Origin: Gammaproteobacteria bacterium
Lineage (GTDB): Bacteria > Pseudomonadota > Gammaproteobacteria > Steroidobacterales > Steroidobacteraceae
DNA length: 10,364 nt
Assembly: GCA_027451085.1 (NCBI GenBank)
Contig: DAIDKA010000116.1
Span: 1 to 10,364, forward strand
Direction: 5' to 3'
Below are positions 8,400-10,364 of this stretch, piece after piece (within the stretch, counting starts at the first letter, position 1; each line of letters opens with the position of its first letter). The position numbers and the translations under genes were made by a program. The notes beneath the pieces are model-generated. The model saw only the letters and a list, made by a program, of their open reading frames with translations. It ran no database searches and was not told where the DNA came from.

Positions 8400-10244
8400 A
8401 TGCAGGACACCCGCATGACCGATCTTTCACCGGCCGGACCAGCGCAGACCGGACTGCCCCCCCACGGCTTGCAGCGTGGTGAAGGCATGCTGGCCGCCAC
8501 GGCCGGTGCCTGCCGGCTGCTGCTGGAGGCCCCGGACGTCATGAGCGCCGTGCCCGACGTACTGCGCCTGCTGGGCGAGGCCGCCGGGGCGGACCGGGTG
8601 AACCTGTGGCGCACCCAGACCGACGCCGAGGGCGCGCGCTGGCTGGTGGTGGTGAGCGAATGGGTGGCCGAGGGTGTGACGCCCTACCTGGGTGATCCGT
8701 CCAAGGAGCGCTGCCCGGAAAGCGCGAAGCAAAGCGCCTGCTGCCTGCTGCGCGCCGGCCAGAGCCTGTCCCTCATCCCGGAAGGCCCCCAGGGCCGGCC
8801 CGGTTCGAACTTCGACGGCGAGGGCACCCGCACCAAGGCCCTGATTCCCATCATGGTGGACGGTGAATTCAGCGGCGTGGTGGGCTTCGACAACACCCGC
8901 CAGAGCCGCGCCATCGAGCCTGCGGAACTGTCAGCATTGGAAACCGCCGCCGGCGTGATCGGCGCCGCCCTGCACCGTGAGCGGCTGATCAGCGCCGTGC
9001 GCCACGAGCGCGAACGCGCCGCCGAACAGCGGATGTGGGAACTGGCGCGCGCCAATGCCGTGATCCGCAGCAACCTCGAACGCCTTGCGCGTGAACCGGA
9101 CATGAAGGCCTTCCTGGGCCACCTGCTGCTGGAGGCCACGCGCCAGTTCGATGCGCCCTCCGGCGCCGTGATCATCCGCAAGCCCGACCGCTGGCTGGTG
9201 GCCGCGCACGTGCGCAACGGCGAGCTGGCGGAACCGCCGTTTGCAGCCAGCGTGCCGGCCGATTCCGCGCTGGCCGATGAACTGAGCAGCGCCGACGGGC
9301 CCCGCTACTGCAGCATGGGCGAATGCCGCAACGAGGACAGCTGGCCTGGCATGCAGGAGTACCACCGCAGCGAGGGCCACGCCGGCATGGTGGTTTTCCC
9401 GTTGGTGTTCGGCGAACGCAATGTCGGTTTCATCATGCTGTGTTTCCGCCGCGCCGATGCCGCCGCGCTGTGCAACAGTGAACTGCTGGTGGCGCTGGCG
9501 CAGCAGGCGACCCTGGCCATCGAGATGATGCACCTCGTGTACTCTTCAAAGGAGGCCGCGATCCTGGGGGAGCGCAACCGCATCGGCCGCGAGATCCACG
9601 ACGGCCTGGCACAGTCCTTCACCGGCATATTGATGCAGCTGTCGGCGGCGGAGGAACGTGGCGTAGGCCCCGGAGAGGACATTGCCCGGCGCATCCGCGA
9701 CCTTGCCCGCGAGGGGCTGGCCGAAGCGCGCCGCTCTGTCATGGCGCTGCGGCCCGACCCGGCACGCGGCGGCCTGCCACACGCCCTGGCGCAGCTGGCT
9801 GAGCGTTCATCGGTGCCGGGCCGGGTGAGCTGTCGCTTCGAGGGCGAGGATGAGACCACCGGGGTGGCGCCGGAACACGAACACGCGTTGCTGCGCATCG
9901 CCCAGGAGGCCGTCAGCAACGCCGTGCGGCATGGCCAGCCGCGCCAGGTGAGCATCCAGCTGAGGCGGGAGCCGGCGCACTGGCTGCTGCGCGTCGAGGA
10001 CGACGGCGCGGGCATGGACGACTCCCCCGGCCGCTGCGCGCGCCAGGGCTTCGGCCTCACCAACATGCGCGAGCGCGCCAACGCCATCGGTGGCGAGTGG
10101 CGCATCGACAGCCGCGCAGGCGCCGGCACGCGGATCAGCGTACGCCTGCCGCGCAAAACGGCCGCAGGACAGCGGCCATTAACGCCGGCGGAGCCGGCGG
10201 CCCCTAAGGGCGAGGGTCCAGGGATGGACCCGAGTAACGCTTGA
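8400..10244 (+). CDS. Soluble sensor histidine kinase, two GAF domains plus HisKA_3 and HATPase (NarL-partner type)
   Basis: From ATG 8400 the protein has 614 residues and no membrane segment, so it should sense a cytoplasmic signal. GAF 1 spans about residues 30-190. A charged helical linker (about 190-230) leads to GAF 2 (about 230-380). The HisKA_3 dimerisation box has phospho-acceptor H400 in REIHDGLAQ. The ATPase domain has N507 (N box, EAVSNAVRHG), the G1 motif DGAG at 535-538, and the G2 motif GFGLTNMRERA from residue 550. Residues after about 585 form a low-complexity tail rich in Pro, Ala and Gly, encoded by inverted repeats. The start is uncertain. ATG 8400 has AAAGG at 8391-8395; ATG 8415 has CAGGA at 8403-8407 with better spacing; ATG 8343 lacks a ribosome site. 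Ten cysteines occur, eight of them in or near the GAF domains. Its response regulator follows directly, and the pump operon precedes it by 58 nt, so control of the pump is a reasonable inference. Confidence 0.9.
   Translation: MQDTRMTDLSPAGPAQTGLPPHGLQRGEGMLAATAGACRLLLEAPDVMSAVPDVLRLLGEAAGADRVNLWRTQTDAEGARWLVVVSEWVAEGVTPYLGDPSKERCPESAKQSACCLLRAGQSLSLIPEGPQGRPGSNFDGEGTRTKALIPIMVDGEFSGVVGFDNTRQSRAIEPAELSALETAAGVIGAALHRERLISAVRHERERAAEQRMWELARANAVIRSNLERLAREPDMKAFLGHLLLEATRQFDAPSGAVIIRKPDRWLVAAHVRNGELAEPPFAASVPADSALADELSSADGPRYCSMGECRNEDSWPGMQEYHRSEGHAGMVVFPLVFGERNVGFIMLCFRRADAAALCNSELLVALAQQATLAIEMMHLVYSSKEAAILGERNRIGREIHDGLAQSFTGILMQLSAAEERGVGPGEDIARRIRDLAREGLAEARRSVMALRPDPARGGLPHALAQLAERSSVPGRVSCRFEGEDETTGVAPEHEHALLRIAQEAVSNAVRHGQPRQVSIQLRREPAHWLLRVEDDGAGMDDSPGRCARQGFGLTNMRERANAIGGEWRIDSRAGAGTRISVRLPRKTAAGQRPLTPAEPAAPKGEGPGMDPSNA
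10160..10231 (+). repeat. Three consecutive perfect inverted repeats within the 3' end of the kinase gene
   Basis: Three perfect 6-bp stems follow one another. GGCCGC 10160-10165 pairs with GCGGCC 10172-10177, with a 6-nt loop. GCCGGC 10184-10189 pairs with GCCGGC 10193-10198, with a 3-nt loop. GGGTCC 10214-10219 pairs with GGACCC 10226-10231, with loop AGGGAT. They encode the low-complexity tail of the kinase and end 18 nt before the ATG of the response regulator. The sequence looks like an intergenic palindromic element read through by the frame. Whether it recurs in the genome cannot be seen here. Confidence 0.55.
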
Positions 10245-10249
10245 AGATC

Positions 10250-10364
10250 ATGGGCGGCGGATCCGACGGCAGCGGCACAATCCGCGTCATCCTGGCCGAC
10301 GATCACCCGGTGGTACGTGACGGCCTGGCGGCGATCATCAACCTGCAGAACGACATGCAAGTGG
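10250..10364 (+). CDS. LuxR/NarL-family response regulator (N-terminal fragment, 3' end outside window)
   Basis: The first 38 codons are present from ATG 10250, five bases after the kinase stop. After a short Gly/Ser-rich lead come the beta-1 strand and acidic pair of a receiver domain, RVILADDHPVVRDGL, with D17 and D18 as the magnesium-binding acidic residues. The ADDHPVVRDGL form is typical of NarL/FixJ regulators with a C-terminal LuxR-type helix-turn-helix, and it matches the HisKA_3 class of the adjacent kinase. The phospho-acceptor aspartate and the DNA-binding domain lie beyond the window. A TTG at 10241, overlapping the kinase TGA, is in frame and could be the start instead, adding three residues. 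GAAG at 10243-10246 is the only nearby ribosome-site-like sequence for the ATG and is close to it. The gene is clearly paired with the kinase. Confidence 0.88.
   Translation, partial: MGGGSDGSGTIRVILADDHPVVRDGLAAIINLQNDMQV

Noticed and set aside
9305..10360. Antisense open frame of 351 codons opposite the kinase
   Set aside because: Ser/Arg/Ala-rich translation with no domain, lying opposite well-conserved kinase motifs.

Overview
The window is GC-rich and densely packed, with every recognisable gene on the plus strand. Gene style and protein relatives point to a high-GC proteobacterium, most likely a gammaproteobacterium. This is inferred from the proteins only: there is no rRNA or tRNA here to place it, and no phage, IS, integrase or CRISPR sequence was seen.

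Layout. Positions 1-1563 hold the C-terminal part of a FAD-dependent oxidoreductase resembling spermidine dehydrogenase; its start lies upstream of the window. At 1600-2349 is an integral membrane protein of the COG4705/DUF347 type, whose four internal repeats are very regular. The gap 2350-2500 holds three GC-rich stem-loops, two of them mutually exclusive, and probably separates two transcription units. From 2501 to 8341 runs a complete tripartite RND efflux operon of the MexEF-OprN class: periplasmic adaptor lipoprotein, 1062-residue inner-membrane pump, and outer-membrane channel lipoprotein. Gaps between these three genes are 2 nt and then an 8-nt overlap. After 58 nt come a soluble sensor histidine kinase with two GAF domains (about 8400-10244) and the first 38 codons of a LuxR/NarL-type response regulator, cut by the window end.

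How the genes work together. The three pump genes encode a full envelope-spanning, proton-driven exporter. The co-directional two-component pair directly behind them is the obvious candidate regulator, because no LysR-type (MexT-like) regulator is visible in the window. The oxidoreductase and the DUF347 protein may form a separate upstream unit with an unrelated role.

Most of the window is conventional. The points worth a second look are the exact fourfold W-x9-G-x4-D spacing in the DUF347 protein, the alternative hairpins before the pump operon, the run of inverted repeats that encodes the C-terminal tail of the kinase, and the cysteine-rich sensor region of the kinase.
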